NCBI GenBank assembly: GCA_022842305.1 | Contig: JALHPY010000002.1 | Coordinates: 80,573 to 144,572 of the forward strand | Direction of reading: 5' to 3' | Source of the DNA: Rubrivivax sp. | Lineage (GTDB): Bacteria; Pseudomonadota; Gammaproteobacteria; Burkholderiales; Burkholderiaceae_C | Length of the DNA stretch: 64,000 bases | Made by a program: the position numbers and the translations under genes | In this document: positions 37,536-47,441 of the stretch, piece after piece | Numbering within the stretch: the stretch's first letter is position 1 | Layout of the letters: each line of letters starts with the position of its first letter | Notes under the pieces: generated by a model | What the model was told of the DNA's origin: nothing | What the model saw: the letters and a program-made list of their open reading frames with translations, nothing else | Databases searched by the model: none

Positions 37536-39119
37536 TCAGCGCCCGGCCGCCTCGCGCTCGCGCAGCCTGAAGCGCTGGATCTTGCCCGTGGCGGTCTTGG
37601 GCAGTTCGTCCAGGAACTCGATCTGGCGCGGGTACTTGTAGGGCGCCAGCCGGTCCTTGACGAAGGCCTTGAGCTCGGCGTCGCTGGCCTTCGCCCCGGG
37701 TTTGAGCACGACAAAGGCCTTGGACTTGGTCAGTCCCTGCTCGTCGACCACACCGATGACCGCGGCCTCGAGCACCGAGGGGTGCTGCACCAGCGTGGCC
37801 TCAACCTCGAAAGGGCTGACGTAGATGCCGCTGACCTTGAGCATGTCGTCGCTGCGGCCGCTGTAGGTGTAGCTGCCGTCGGCGTTGCGCTGGTACTTGT
37901 CGCCGCTGCGCGTCCAGCGGCCCTGGAAGGTGTCCAGCGTCTTGTCGCGGCTGCCCCAGTACATCAGCGCCGCGCTGGGGCCCTGGATGAACAGGTCGCC
38001 GGTGTCGCTGGAACCGTCTTCGTTCAGCGGCAGCGGCAGGCCATCGTCGCCGCGCAGTTCGACCTGGTAGCCCGGCACGGGCCAGCCGGTGGTGCCGTAG
38101 CGCACGCGGCCGGGCACGTTGGACAGGAAGATGTGCAGCATCTCGGTGGAGCCTATGCCGTCGATGATCTCCACGCCGTAGTGCGCGGTGAAGCGCTTGC
38201 CCACGTCGGCCGGCAGCGCCTCGCCGGCTGAAGAGGCCAGGCGCAGCGCGACATCGGCCCGCGCCGGCAGCGCGGGCGATGCCAGCATGCCGGCATAGCC
38301 CGTGGGCGCGCCGAAGAACACCGTGGGGCTGACGCCGCCCACCTGGCCACGCCAGCGCTTGAACACCGCGTCGGGCGTGGGCCGTTCGGCCATCAGCAGC
38401 GTGGTGGCGCCCACGCTCAGCGGAAAGCTCAGAGCGTTGCCCAGGCCATAGGCGAAGAACAGCTTGGCGGCCGAGAAGCAGATGTCGTCCGGCCGCAGGC
38501 CCAGCACCGGGCCGCCGTACAGCTCGGCCGTCCAGTAGGGGTTGGCGTGGCTGTGCAGCGTGCCCTTGGGCCGGCCGGTGGAACCCGAGGAGTAGAGCCA
38601 GAAGCCGGGGTCGTCGGGCCCGGTGCTGGCGGGCTGGTCCAGCGGCGCCTGCGCCGCCAGCGCGGCTTCCAGTGCCTGCGTGCCTTCGGGTGCCTCGGCC
38701 CCGGCCACGAACACCGCGCGCAACTCGTGCGGCCCGGCGGCCATGGCCGCCTGCAGCGCCGGCAGCAGCGCCGGTGACACCAGCGCGGCCTGCGCGCGGC
38801 TGTGCGCCAGCATGAAGGTGTAGTCGTCGGCGCTGAGCAGCGTGTTCACCGCCACCGGCACCACGCCCGCGTACAGCGCGCCCAGAAAGCACACCGGCCA
38901 GTCGTTGCAGTCCAGCATCAGCAGCAGCACGCGCTCTTCGCGGCGCACGCCTGCCGCCAGCAGCGCGGCGGCCAGGCGCCGGCTGCGATCGGCCAGTGCG
39001 TCGTAGCGCAGGCTGCCCTGGTCGTCGATGTAGGCCAGGCGCTGCGGGTAGGCTTGGTGGCGCTCGAACAGGTGCTGCGCGAAGTTGAAGCGCGGGCCGG
39101 GAGCGGGGGGCATGGGCAT
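37536..39119 (-). CDS. bclA: Benzoate-CoA ligase
   Basis: FNFAQHLFERHQAYPQRLAYIDDQGSLRYDALADRSRRLA; LYSSGSTGRPKGTLHSHANPYWTAELYG; C-terminal PKTATGKIQRFRLRE. Confidence 0.9.
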   Translation of the reverse strand: MPMPPAPGPRFNFAQHLFERHQAYPQRLAYIDDQGSLRYDALADRSRRLAAALLAAGVRREERVLLLMLDCNDWPVCFLGALYAGVVPVAVNTLLSADDYTFMLAHSRAQAALVSPALLPALQAAMAAGPHELRAVFVAGAEAPEGTQALEAALAAQAPLDQPASTGPDDPGFWLYSSGSTGRPKGTLHSHANPYWTAELYGGPVLGLRPDDICFSAAKLFFAYGLGNALSFPLSVGATTLLMAERPTPDAVFKRWRGQVGGVSPTVFFGAPTGYAGMLASPALPARADVALRLASSAGEALPADVGKRFTAHYGVEIIDGIGSTEMLHIFLSNVPGRVRYGTTGWPVPGYQVELRGDDGLPLPLNEDGSSDTGDLFIQGPSAALMYWGSRDKTLDTFQGRWTRSGDKYQRNADGSYTYSGRSDDMLKVSGIYVSPFEVEATLVQHPSVLEAAVIGVVDEQGLTKSKAFVVLKPGAKASDAELKAFVKDRLAPYKYPRQIEFLDELPKTATGKIQRFRLREREAAGR

Positions 39120-39169
39120 GGTGGTCTCCTTCTCCTCACCCGGGGCTTGGGCGCCCCTGGGCGGGCGGT

Positions 39170-40177
39170 CTACACGGCGCGCGCGAAGGCCAGGCGCTGC
39201 GAGCGCACGAAGCCGCAGTTCAGCAAGAAGCCCAGCAGCGGCAGTTCGGTGGGCCGCACGGCGGTCTCGACGCGGTCGATGTGCAGCGCCTGCAGGCTGG
39301 CGAAGAGCTGCGAGACCAGCGCGTGGCCGACGCCGCGGTGGCCGTAGCCGGGGTCGACGCCGATGGTGTCGAGCACGGCCACCGGCTCGGCCCGGCCGAA
39401 GTCGCCCAGGTCGACCCGCGCCATCAGGAAGCCGACCACGGCGCCGTCCAGCTGTGCGGTCAGCGACACGCGGATGGCCGAGTCGTCCATGGCCTCGCCC
39501 AGCTTGCCCTCGATGTAGGCGCTGCGGTTGCGGCCGGTGATCTGCTGGTCGATGCGCAGGATGCGCGGCAGGTCTTCGGCTCGCATGGCACGCACGTCGC
39601 AGTGGCTGCGCGAGGCGCGCTCGAAATCGTTGCCTTCGGGGGCGCCGTAGTCGGTCTCATGGCCCGGGGTCTGGGCCGCGGGCAGGCCCAGCGCGTCGTC
39701 GCGTTCGGCCTGGTAGCCGTCGGCCACGCTGCATTCGAGCACCATGTCGCTGGTGAGCTGGAAGCCCATGCTGTGCAGCCATTGCAGCATGCCGTGGTCG
39801 GTCCAGGCAGCCACGGTACGCAACTCGCCCACGCCGTGGCGGCGGGCGTAGTCGGCCAGCGCATCCAGCAGCTGCCGGCCCACGCCATGGCCCTGGCGCT
39901 CGGCCCGCACGCCCAGCGCCTCGACGCGCAGGCCCTGGCGGATGCGGCCGAACTCGCCCTGCGAGCGCCGCGCCAGGATAAAGCCGGCCACGCCCTGCCC
40001 GTCTTGCGCCGCCAGCTGCACGTGCAGGTCGGGCTGGGCCAGGGCCGCCTTGACGCGGCGCTGGAAGTAGCTCTTGCGCACGCGGCCCACGATGGCGGCG
40101 TCGATGGCCACCACGGCGTCCAGGTCTTGCTGGGTGAGCGCGCGGATGGGGGCATCGGCTAGGGTGGCGGTCTGCAT
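39170..40177 (-). CDS. Tandem (two-domain) GNAT acetyltransferase
   Basis: Two related GNAT units: IRALTQQDLDAVVAIDAAIVGRVRKSYF... and VRAMRAEDLPRILRIDQQITGRNRSAYIEG... Confidence 0.82.
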   Translation of the reverse strand: MQTATLADAPIRALTQQDLDAVVAIDAAIVGRVRKSYFQRRVKAALAQPDLHVQLAAQDGQGVAGFILARRSQGEFGRIRQGLRVEALGVRAERQGHGVGRQLLDALADYARRHGVGELRTVAAWTDHGMLQWLHSMGFQLTSDMVLECSVADGYQAERDDALGLPAAQTPGHETDYGAPEGNDFERASRSHCDVRAMRAEDLPRILRIDQQITGRNRSAYIEGKLGEAMDDSAIRVSLTAQLDGAVVGFLMARVDLGDFGRAEPVAVLDTIGVDPGYGHRGVGHALVSQLFASLQALHIDRVETAVRPTELPLLGFLLNCGFVRSQRLAFARAV

Positions 40178-40239
40178 GGTCACGGGTCTCCTGGATCGCA
40201 TGGGTCGTGTCGGGCCGCGCGGACCGGCCGCGCAGGCGT

Positions 40240-40746
40240 TCAGTGCGCGCTGTAGTCCATTGCCAGCTGGCGGTCGGTGTCGTCGTCGAGCAGGTCTTCG
40301 AGCAGCGGCAGCAAGGCCATCTCTTCCTTCTGGATGTGCGAGACCTGGCGTTCCACCAGTTCCAGCGCGGCCTGGGCCAGGGCGGACCAGCCGGCCTCGT
40401 CCAGCGTGCCGGCGGCGGCGTCGTGGGCCAGCGGCAGCAACTCGGCGGCCAGGTCGCGGATGGCCTCGTGTTCGCTGGTCAGCAGCCGGGCGATGCCGCT
40501 GTCTCCGCTGCTGGCCATGCGCGTGAACAGCTCGCCTTCCTCGAAGACGAAGTGGCGTTCCACGTCCTGCAGCACCTGGTGCTGCAGCGCGCCCATCAGG
40601 CGGGCCAGCGCGGTGCCCGGGCCGGCGGCACGGTGCAACGCCGCGCCGTTGCCCGGGCCCAGGGCTCTTTCGACCTGCGCCAGCAGGTCCAGGTTGGCGC
40701 GGTGGTCGTCGTGCAGCGCACGACCGGTGTGTCGGGTGAGGTTCAT
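40240..40746 (-). CDS. Hemerythrin HHE-domain protein
   Basis: LHDDHRANLDLLAQVERAL...HFVFEEGELFTRM...LLTSEHEAIRDLAAELL...VSHIQKEEMALLPLLE. Confidence 0.85.
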   Translation of the reverse strand: MNLTRHTGRALHDDHRANLDLLAQVERALGPGNGAALHRAAGPGTALARLMGALQHQVLQDVERHFVFEEGELFTRMASSGDSGIARLLTSEHEAIRDLAAELLPLAHDAAAGTLDEAGWSALAQAALELVERQVSHIQKEEMALLPLLEDLLDDDTDRQLAMDYSAH

Positions 40747-40791
40747 GTTCGGGCGATAACGGTAATCCGGTACCGATTTGCTTGATTGATC

Positions 40792-42090
40792 TTATGCCTG
40801 CGGCCGCGGCGGCGCAAGCGGGGGAATGCCCGACGCCGGCGGCGCGCGCATGCGCCGCCAGGCGTAGACAAAGAACCAGGCGAAGGAAAACGCACCGACG
40901 CAGCCGCACAGGGCCGCGGCGCGCGCTAGCCAAGGGCTGCCGGCCAGCACCGCCAGCAGCAGCAGCGCAAAGGCTGCCAGGTGGCAGCGGAAGTGCAGCC
41001 TCAGCGCCGGCTCGGACGTCAGCGCAGAGGGCAGCGGCGGCCCGCGCCGCCCAGGCGGCGCATGCATGGCCGCCAGGAACGGCACGATGCGCGCCAGCAC
41101 GCCCAGCAGGAAGCTCAGCAGCCCGCCCACCAGCAGCACGACGAACAGCGCGCGCAGGCGCTCGAAGCCGGCGCCGGCCTCCAGCGCCAACGCCGCCAGC
41201 AGGCTGGCCGCCAGCGCCGCCCACCCCACGCGCATCAGCAGCAGCGGCCTGCCCAGCTGCCGGCGCATTCCGCTGCGCAGCATGCGCGTCATCAAGAGCA
41301 CATGCAGGCCCAGCCCGGCCAGGCCCAGCAGCACCGCCAGGACGCCTAGCCAGCCCGGCGGCGCCAGCGCGGCCAGCGCCAACCCGCCGATCACCAGCCC
41401 GGCCGAGGCGAGTGACGGCCGCTGCGGCGGCGCGTCGGCCAGCGCGAACATGGGCAGCAGGATGTAGGAAAAGCCCAGCAGCAGCAGCCCCATGAAGCCA
41501 TAGCCGGCCAGCACCACGTGCAGGCGCAGCGCCAGGCCGTGGTCCATGAAGCCCTGGCCCCGGTAGGTGGCGGCCAGCGACAGCCCGCTGGCCAGCAACG
41601 CCAGCAGGCACAGCAGCGCGGCCCCGCCGTGCGCGGCCACCACCGCCATGCCGCGGGCGCGCATCAGGTTGCGCCCCAGCAGCGCGGCAAAGAACAGCAG
41701 CGCCAGCACCGCCGCCGCCGCGCCCCAGACCATGCCGTCGGCCCAGCCCTGCGCCATGGCCAGGGCCAGCAGGCCCACGGCGGGCATGTACAGCCAACCC
41801 AGGGCGGCCAGGGTGCGCGGTGCAGCCACGGCCTGGCGCGTGGCCACCGGCAGCAGTTGCAGGCTGGCGCCGATGGCCGTCATGGCCAGCACGCCCAGGG
41901 TGAACAGGTGCAGCCCCGCCAACGGCAGGCCCGGGCCGCCACCGAAGGCCGGCGTCTGGGCCGCGCCGGCCAGCAGCGCCAGCCAGGCCAGCAGCTGGCA
42001 CAGCACCGCGGCGCCGAAGAAACGGAAGGGGATGGAAGCCGGCAGCAGGCGGCCGCTCAGGTCGCCCAGGAACGCCGGCCCGGCAGCCAT
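40792..42090 (-). CDS. Polytopic membrane protein (NnrS / heme-copper-subunit-like), uncertain
   Basis: ~12 hydrophobic segments with conserved-looking His (GLHLFTLGVLAMTAIGASLQLLPVATRQ; RLHVVLAGYGFMGLLLLGFSYILLPMFALAD); next to DUF2249 and hemerythrin genes. Confidence 0.55.
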   Translation of the reverse strand: MAAGPAFLGDLSGRLLPASIPFRFFGAAVLCQLLAWLALLAGAAQTPAFGGGPGLPLAGLHLFTLGVLAMTAIGASLQLLPVATRQAVAAPRTLAALGWLYMPAVGLLALAMAQGWADGMVWGAAAAVLALLFFAALLGRNLMRARGMAVVAAHGGAALLCLLALLASGLSLAATYRGQGFMDHGLALRLHVVLAGYGFMGLLLLGFSYILLPMFALADAPPQRPSLASAGLVIGGLALAALAPPGWLGVLAVLLGLAGLGLHVLLMTRMLRSGMRRQLGRPLLLMRVGWAALAASLLAALALEAGAGFERLRALFVVLLVGGLLSFLLGVLARIVPFLAAMHAPPGRRGPPLPSALTSEPALRLHFRCHLAAFALLLLAVLAGSPWLARAAALCGCVGAFSFAWFFVYAWRRMRAPPASGIPPLAPPRPQA

Positions 42091-42398
42091 CAGGCCCCCG
42101 GCGTCAGGCGCAACAACAACTCACCGGGCTCGCTGGCCAGACGTTCGGCCGACCAGCCGATCTCGGCCAGCTCGGGGTACAGCAGCACCGGGTCACGGTC
42201 GTGGTGCACCAGCACCACGCCGCGGCCGGCCATCTGCTGCACCAGGCGCAGGATGTCCACCAGCGGCTGCGGCGGCTGCAGGCCGCGCACGTCGATGTGC
42301 TCGCCGTCGGCCTCTTGCCAGCGGCGCGGGCCCGAGCGCGGCGCGCCGCCCGGCAGCACGGCGCAGGGCTGGGGTGCGGACGCCGGATCAGCGGTCAT
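42090..42398 (-). CDS. DUF2249 domain protein
   Basis: HIDVRGLQPPQPLVDILRLVQQMAGRGVVLVHHDRDPVLLYPELAEIGW. Confidence 0.8.
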   Translation of the reverse strand: MTADPASAPQPCAVLPGGAPRSGPRRWQEADGEHIDVRGLQPPQPLVDILRLVQQMAGRGVVLVHHDRDPVLLYPELAEIGWSAERLASEPGELLLRLTPGA

Positions 42399-43425
42399 AT
42401 TGCAGGATCAGCGTGCGCGCCTGCTCCAGCAGGGCCGGGCCATTGGCGCCCTTGGCCGAGACCTCCTTGACCCACTGGTCGTCGACGTCGGATGCGGCCT
42501 TGATCCAGCGCTGGTACTCGGCGGCGTCCAGCGTGAGCAGCGTGTTGCCGCGGTCGCTGGCCAGCTTGTGGTTGGCCACCACCACGGCGTCGAAGCCCTT
42601 CTCGCCAGCCCAGGCCGACACCGCCAGGCCGCTGTTGGCCTCGATCACCTTCTTCAGGTCGGCCGGCAGCGCGTTGTAGCGCGCCTGGTTCATCACGAAG
42701 GCGAAGATCGAGTTGGCAAACTTGGGCTGGCCGGCGGGCGCATCGAGGTGGCTCTTGGCGATCTCCTGCAGCTTGGCCGCGGGCACGCCTTCCCAGGGCA
42801 CCATGGCGCCGTCGATCACGCCCTTGGACATGGCCTCGGGCACGGCCGGCAGCGGCATCTGCACCGGTGCGGCGCCCAGGGCCGTCAGCATGCGCGAGTT
42901 CAGCCGCGTGGCGGCGCGGATCTTCATGCCTTTCAGGTCGTCCAGCGTGCGCACGCCCTTGGCGCTGCTCAGGTGGAAGGCCGAGCCGTCGTTGGTGTGC
43001 AGGAACAGGGGCTTGACGCCCTGGTACTCGTCCAGCGCCGACTTCTGCACGTAGTCCCAGTAGGCCTGGCTCGAGCCCTTGGCGCTGCGCGTGAAGAAGG
43101 GCAGCTCGAAGACCTCGGACTTGACAAAGCGACCGGCCGAATAGGTGGGGATGGTCCAGACGATGTCGGCCACGCCGTCGCGCGCCTGGTCGAACAGCTG
43201 CGCCGGCGTGCCGCCCAGCTGCATGGCCGGGTAGATCTGGCACTTCATGCGGTCGCCCGATTCCTGGGCGATCTTGTCGCACCAGGGCTGGATGAGGTTG
43301 CGGTGCACGTTGGCCGTGGCGGGCAGGAAGTGGTGCACCTTGAGCACCACGGTCTGCGCCTGCGCACAGGTGCCGACGGTCAGCAGGGCAGCAGCCACGA
43401 AGGCGGCGAGTCGGGACATGGTCAT
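42388..43425 (-). CDS. TRAP transporter substrate-binding protein (DctP family)
   Basis: AQTVVLKVHHFLPATANVHRNLIQPWCDKIAQESGDRMKCQIYPAMQLGGTPAQLFDQARDGVADIVW. Confidence 0.93.
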   Translation of the reverse strand: MTMSRLAAFVAAALLTVGTCAQAQTVVLKVHHFLPATANVHRNLIQPWCDKIAQESGDRMKCQIYPAMQLGGTPAQLFDQARDGVADIVWTIPTYSAGRFVKSEVFELPFFTRSAKGSSQAYWDYVQKSALDEYQGVKPLFLHTNDGSAFHLSSAKGVRTLDDLKGMKIRAATRLNSRMLTALGAAPVQMPLPAVPEAMSKGVIDGAMVPWEGVPAAKLQEIAKSHLDAPAGQPKFANSIFAFVMNQARYNALPADLKKVIEANSGLAVSAWAGEKGFDAVVVANHKLASDRGNTLLTLDAAEYQRWIKAASDVDDQWVKEVSAKGANGPALLEQARTLILQYDR

Positions 43426-43440
43426 CTCCTTGTTGGTGAT

Positions 43441-44772
43441 TCAGGTCTGAAAGCTGTGCACCAGCACCAGCGACAGCGACGGGAAGAACAGCAGCACGAT
43501 GATGCGTATGAAGTCCGAGGCCAGGAAGGGCATCACGCCCTTGAAGGTTTCTTTCAGCGGCACATTCTGGGCGATGCGGTTGATGACGTAGACGTTCATC
43601 CCCACCGGCGGGTGCACCAGGCCGATCTCCACCACCATCAGCGCCAGGATGCCGAACCAGATGGACTTGTCGGTGGGCGACAGGCCCCAGAAGTCCAGCC
43701 CCATGACCACCGGGTAGAACACCGGGATGGTGAGCAGGATCATGGCCAGCGAATCCATCACGCAGCCCAGCAGGATGTAGGTGAGCAGGATGGCCGACAT
43801 CACCAGCAGCGGCGGCAGGCCGCTGGCCTGCACCCAGGCCGCCAGTTCGGCCGGCATCTGCGACACCGCCAGCGCGGTGTTCAGCTGGTCGGCGCCCAGC
43901 AGCACCAGGAAGATCATGGCGGTGGCCTGGGCCGTGCCCAGCGCGGTGGCGATCAGGCCCTTCAGGCGCATGCCGCCGCTGGTGACGGCCAGCACGCCGC
44001 AGGCCGCCGCGCCGATGGCCGCGGCCTCGGTGGGGTTGGCCCAGCCGCCGTAGATGCCCACGATCACCACCACGAACACGCCGATCACCGGCGCCACCGC
44101 CGCCAGCGCCCGCAGCCGCTCGGACCAGGGCGCGCGCGGGCCGGCCGGGCCGGATTCGGGCTTCCAGGCCACCATGATGCGGATCACCAGCATGTAGCCC
44201 ACCATGGCGATCAATCCCGGCAGCAGCGCGGCCATGAACAGCTTGCCGATGGACTCCTGCGTGAGGATGGCGTAGATCACCAATGGCACCGAGGGCGGGA
44301 TCATGATGCCCAGCGTGCCGCCCGCGGCCAGCGTGCCGGTGGCCAGGCTGTCCGAATAGCCCAGGCGCTTGAGCTCGGGCAGCGCCACCTGCCCCATGGT
44401 GGCCGCAGTGGCCAGTGACGAGCCGCAGATGGCGCCGAAGCCGGCACAGGCGCCCACCGACGCCATGGCCACCCCACCGCGCCAATGGCCCATGAAGGCG
44501 CTGACGAAGCGGAACAGCGCGCGCGACAGCCCGCCGTGCGTGGCGAACTGGCCCATCAGCAGGAACAGCGGGATGACGATCAGGTCGTAGTTGGACAGGC
44601 GCGCATAGGCCAGGTTCTTGAGCGAATTGAGCAGCGGCGTCCAGTCGCCCCCGGTCAGCCAGACATAGCCACCGGCGCCCACCGAGAACATGGCGATGCC
44701 GATGGGCACGCGCAGCGCCAGCAGCCCCAGCAGCACGGCAAACAGCAGCAGGCCGGCGGAGATGCCGCTCAA
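43441..44772 (-). CDS. TRAP transporter large permease (DctM family; TTG start)
   Basis: LRVPIGIAMFSVGAGGYVWL...FLLMGQFATHGGLSRALFRFVSAFMGHWRGG...ASVGACAGFGAICGSS. Confidence 0.93.
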   Translation of the reverse strand: MSGISAGLLLFAVLLGLLALRVPIGIAMFSVGAGGYVWLTGGDWTPLLNSLKNLAYARLSNYDLIVIPLFLLMGQFATHGGLSRALFRFVSAFMGHWRGGVAMASVGACAGFGAICGSSLATAATMGQVALPELKRLGYSDSLATGTLAAGGTLGIMIPPSVPLVIYAILTQESIGKLFMAALLPGLIAMVGYMLVIRIMVAWKPESGPAGPRAPWSERLRALAAVAPVIGVFVVVIVGIYGGWANPTEAAAIGAAACGVLAVTSGGMRLKGLIATALGTAQATAMIFLVLLGADQLNTALAVSQMPAELAAWVQASGLPPLLVMSAILLTYILLGCVMDSLAMILLTIPVFYPVVMGLDFWGLSPTDKSIWFGILALMVVEIGLVHPPVGMNVYVINRIAQNVPLKETFKGVMPFLASDFIRIIVLLFFPSLSLVLVHSFQT

Positions 44773-45326
44773 GACGCGTCCTCGGCCACCACCGGCGTGG
44801 CCGGCGGGCTGCCACCCAGCGCCTGGCGCGCGTGCTCGGTGGCGCGGTACAGGCCGGCCAGGGCCAGCAGCACGAAGCCCGGCACCATCAGCGCCTGCCC
44901 CACCCAGACCGGGGCACCCAGGATCATGGTGGTCTCGCCCACGGCCTGCAGCGAAGCCGCGCCCACCCCCGTGCGCCAGGCGATGAGCGCGCCGAAGCCG
45001 GCCACCAGCAGCGAGCCCACGGCGTCCAGCGCGTGCACGCGCCGCGCCGGCAGCCAGTCGGTGAAGAAATCGACCTTCACGTCGCCGTGGCTCAGGTGGC
45101 ACCAGGCGAAGAACGAGGCCGAGGCAAAGGCCGCGCACAGCTGCAGCATCTCCACGTCGCCCGGCACCGGCATGGACAGCAGCTTGCGCCCGGTGATGGA
45201 GACGATGGACATGAGCACCAGCGCCACAAACACCAGCGTGCCGGCGATGGCCGAGCACTTGCAGGCCAGTTCCAGGCCGCGGCCGTAGCGGCCCGTGGCC
45301 CGTGAGGGACCCAGCAGCTTCATCAT
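44769..45326 (-). CDS. TRAP transporter small permease (DctQ family)
   Basis: Four-TM protein: ALVLMSIVSITGRKLLSMPVPGDVEMLQLCAAFASASFFAWCHLSHGDVKVDFFTDWLP. Confidence 0.88.
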   Translation of the reverse strand: MMKLLGPSRATGRYGRGLELACKCSAIAGTLVFVALVLMSIVSITGRKLLSMPVPGDVEMLQLCAAFASASFFAWCHLSHGDVKVDFFTDWLPARRVHALDAVGSLLVAGFGALIAWRTGVGAASLQAVGETTMILGAPVWVGQALMVPGFVLLALAGLYRATEHARQALGGSPPATPVVAEDAS

Positions 45327-46507
45327 CCGCCGGCCTCGAGCGCCTGCGCGCCGATGATGAGCTTGAGCACCTCGCTGGCGCCTTCGTAGATGCGCAGCGC
45401 GCGGATCTCGCGGTACAGCCGCTCCACCGGCACGCCCTGCACCACGCCCAGGCCGCCCCACAGCTGCACCGCGGCGTCTATCACCTGCTGTGCCGATTCG
45501 GTGGCAAAGAGCTTGGCCATCGAGGCCTCGCGCGTGACGCGGCGGCGCTGCACGTCCTTGGTCCAGGCCGCGCGGTAGACCATCAGCGCCGAGGCGTCGA
45601 TGGCCAGGGCCATCTCGCCCAGCTTCATATGCGTGAGCTGGAACTCGGCCAGCGTCCGCCCGAACAGCCTGCGGCTGCGCGCGCGCAGCAGGGCTTCGTC
45701 CAGCGCGCGCCGCGCAAAGCCCAGCGCGGCCGCGCCCACCGTGGTGCGGAAGGTGTCGAGCGTGCCCATGGCGATCTTGAAGCCCTGCCCCTCCTCGCCC
45801 AGCAGGGCGTCATCGGGCACGCAGCAGGCCGTCAGGCGCAGCGTGCCCAGCGGGTGCGGGGCGATGACCGGGATGCGTTCGCTGGCGTCCAGCCCCGGCG
45901 TGCTGGCCGGCACGATGAAGGCCGAGATGCCGCGCGTGCCGGCCTGTCCGCTGCGCGCGAAGACCACGTAGCTGTCGGCCAGGCCGGCGTTGCTGATCCA
46001 GGTCTTCACGCCGTCCAGCTGCCAGCCGCCGGGCACGCGCGTGGCACGGCAGGCCAGCGCGGCCACGTCGGAGCCGGCGTCGGGTTCGGACAGCGCAAAG
46101 GCCGCCACCGTGCGCCCTTCGGCCACGCCCGGAAGCAGCGCCAGCTTTTGTGCGTGCGTGCCGAACAGGCTGACCGGCGCGCTGCCGAGGCCCTGCATGG
46201 CCAGCGCAAAGTCGGCCAGGCCCGAGGCCCGCGCCAGAGTTTCGCGCGCCAGGCTCAGGCCACGCACGTCCAGCTGCTCGCGCAAGCCGCCGTAGGCCGC
46301 CGGCACGCACACGCGCAGCAGCCCGGCGCGGCCCAGCTCGGTCACCAGCCGGCGCACGCAGGCGTAGACGGCGTCCAGGCTGTCCTCGGCGCCCTCCAGC
46401 AGCGGCGGCAGTTGCTGCTGTGCCCACTGCCGCACCTGCGCCGCATAGACACGGTGGCCCTCGTCGAAGAAGGGCCAGTCCAGGTCGCTGGCGGGCGTGG
46501 CGGCCAT
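45323..46507 (-). CDS. Acyl-CoA dehydrogenase
   Basis: [40 protein letters not shown]-terminal [14 protein letters not shown]. Confidence 0.9.
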   Translation of the reverse strand: MAATPASDLDWPFFDEGHRVYAAQVRQWAQQQLPPLLEGAEDSLDAVYACVRRLVTELGRAGLLRVCVPAAYGGLREQLDVRGLSLARETLARASGLADFALAMQGLGSAPVSLFGTHAQKLALLPGVAEGRTVAAFALSEPDAGSDVAALACRATRVPGGWQLDGVKTWISNAGLADSYVVFARSGQAGTRGISAFIVPASTPGLDASERIPVIAPHPLGTLRLTACCVPDDALLGEEGQGFKIAMGTLDTFRTTVGAAALGFARRALDEALLRARSRRLFGRTLAEFQLTHMKLGEMALAIDASALMVYRAAWTKDVQRRRVTREASMAKLFATESAQQVIDAAVQLWGGLGVVQGVPVERLYREIRALRIYEGASEVLKLIIGAQALEAGG

Positions 46508-47325
46508 CAGTTGCCTTCGAACACCGGCTTGGACTTGGCGGCAAAGGCGTGGTAGGCGCGCTCGAAGTCCTGGGTCTGCATGCAGATGGCCTGGGCCTGG
46601 GCCTCGGCCTCGATGCATTCGCCCAGGCCGGAGCTCCACTCCTGCCAGAGCATGGTCTTGGTCATGGCGTGGCCGAAGGTCGGGCCCTCGGCCAGGCTTT
46701 GCGCCAGGGCTTGCGCTTCTTCCAGCAGCTTGTCGGGTTCGACCAGGCGGTTGTGGAAGCCGTAGCGTTCGGCCTCTTCACCGCCGACCACGCGGCCGGT
46801 GAACAGCAGATCGGCGGCGCGCGACAGCCCGATGAGCCGCGGCAGCAGCGTGCAGGCGCCCATGTCGGCGCCGGCCAGGCCCACGCGCACGAACAGGAAG
46901 GCCAGCTTGCTGCGCGCCGTGGCCAGGCGCATGTCCGAGCCGCAGGCGATCATCGCGCCGGCACCGGTGCACACGCCGTCGATGGCGGCGATGATGGGTT
47001 GCGGGCAGGCGCGCATGGCCTTGACCAGATCGCCCGTCATGCGCGTGAAGGCCAGCAGCTCGGGCATGTCCATACCCACCAGCGGGCCGATGATCTCGTG
47101 CACGTCGCCGCCGCTGCAGAAGTTGCCGCCCTCGCCGGTGAAGACGATGGCCTTGATGTCGCTGGCGTAGACCATCTCGCGGAACAGGTCGCGCAGCTCG
47201 CCATACGAATCGAAGGTGAGCGGGTTCTTGCGGTCGGGCCGGTTCAGCCGGATGGTGGCCACCTTGCCCTGGGCCGAGTAGCCGAAGTGCCGGGCCTGGT
47301 AGGCGGCGAGCTGTAGGTTCTTCAT
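46507..47325 (-). CDS. Enoyl-CoA hydratase/isomerase family protein
   Basis: [31 protein letters not shown]...[13 protein letters not shown]...[20 protein letters not shown]. Confidence 0.9.
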   Translation of the reverse strand: MKNLQLAAYQARHFGYSAQGKVATIRLNRPDRKNPLTFDSYGELRDLFREMVYASDIKAIVFTGEGGNFCSGGDVHEIIGPLVGMDMPELLAFTRMTGDLVKAMRACPQPIIAAIDGVCTGAGAMIACGSDMRLATARSKLAFLFVRVGLAGADMGACTLLPRLIGLSRAADLLFTGRVVGGEEAERYGFHNRLVEPDKLLEEAQALAQSLAEGPTFGHAMTKTMLWQEWSSGLGECIEAEAQAQAICMQTQDFERAYHAFAAKSKPVFEGN

Positions 47326-47441
47326 GGTCATCTCCTGTTGTTGTAATCGATGGCACATCCGCCCCGCCCCCGCGGCAACCCGCGGCCGGGCAGGGGCACA
47401 TCCTGGAACTCACCGCTCCAGCACCCAGGGGCCATGGGCGG

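Noticed and set aside
40757-40785. GGTAATCCGGTACCGATTT upstream of the hemerythrin gene as a fourth regulon operator
   Set aside because: Shares the GGTACC core but the flanking arms match the consensus poorly; kept out of the operator set until tested.
40770-40800. FNR/DNR box (TTGAT-N4-ATCAA) upstream of the hemerythrin gene
   Set aside because: Only the TTGAT half is present; the other half does not match.
41518-44418. 966-aa plus-strand ORF
   Set aside because: Antisense to TRAP, DUF2249 and membrane protein genes; His/Gln/Arg-rich composition with no domain.
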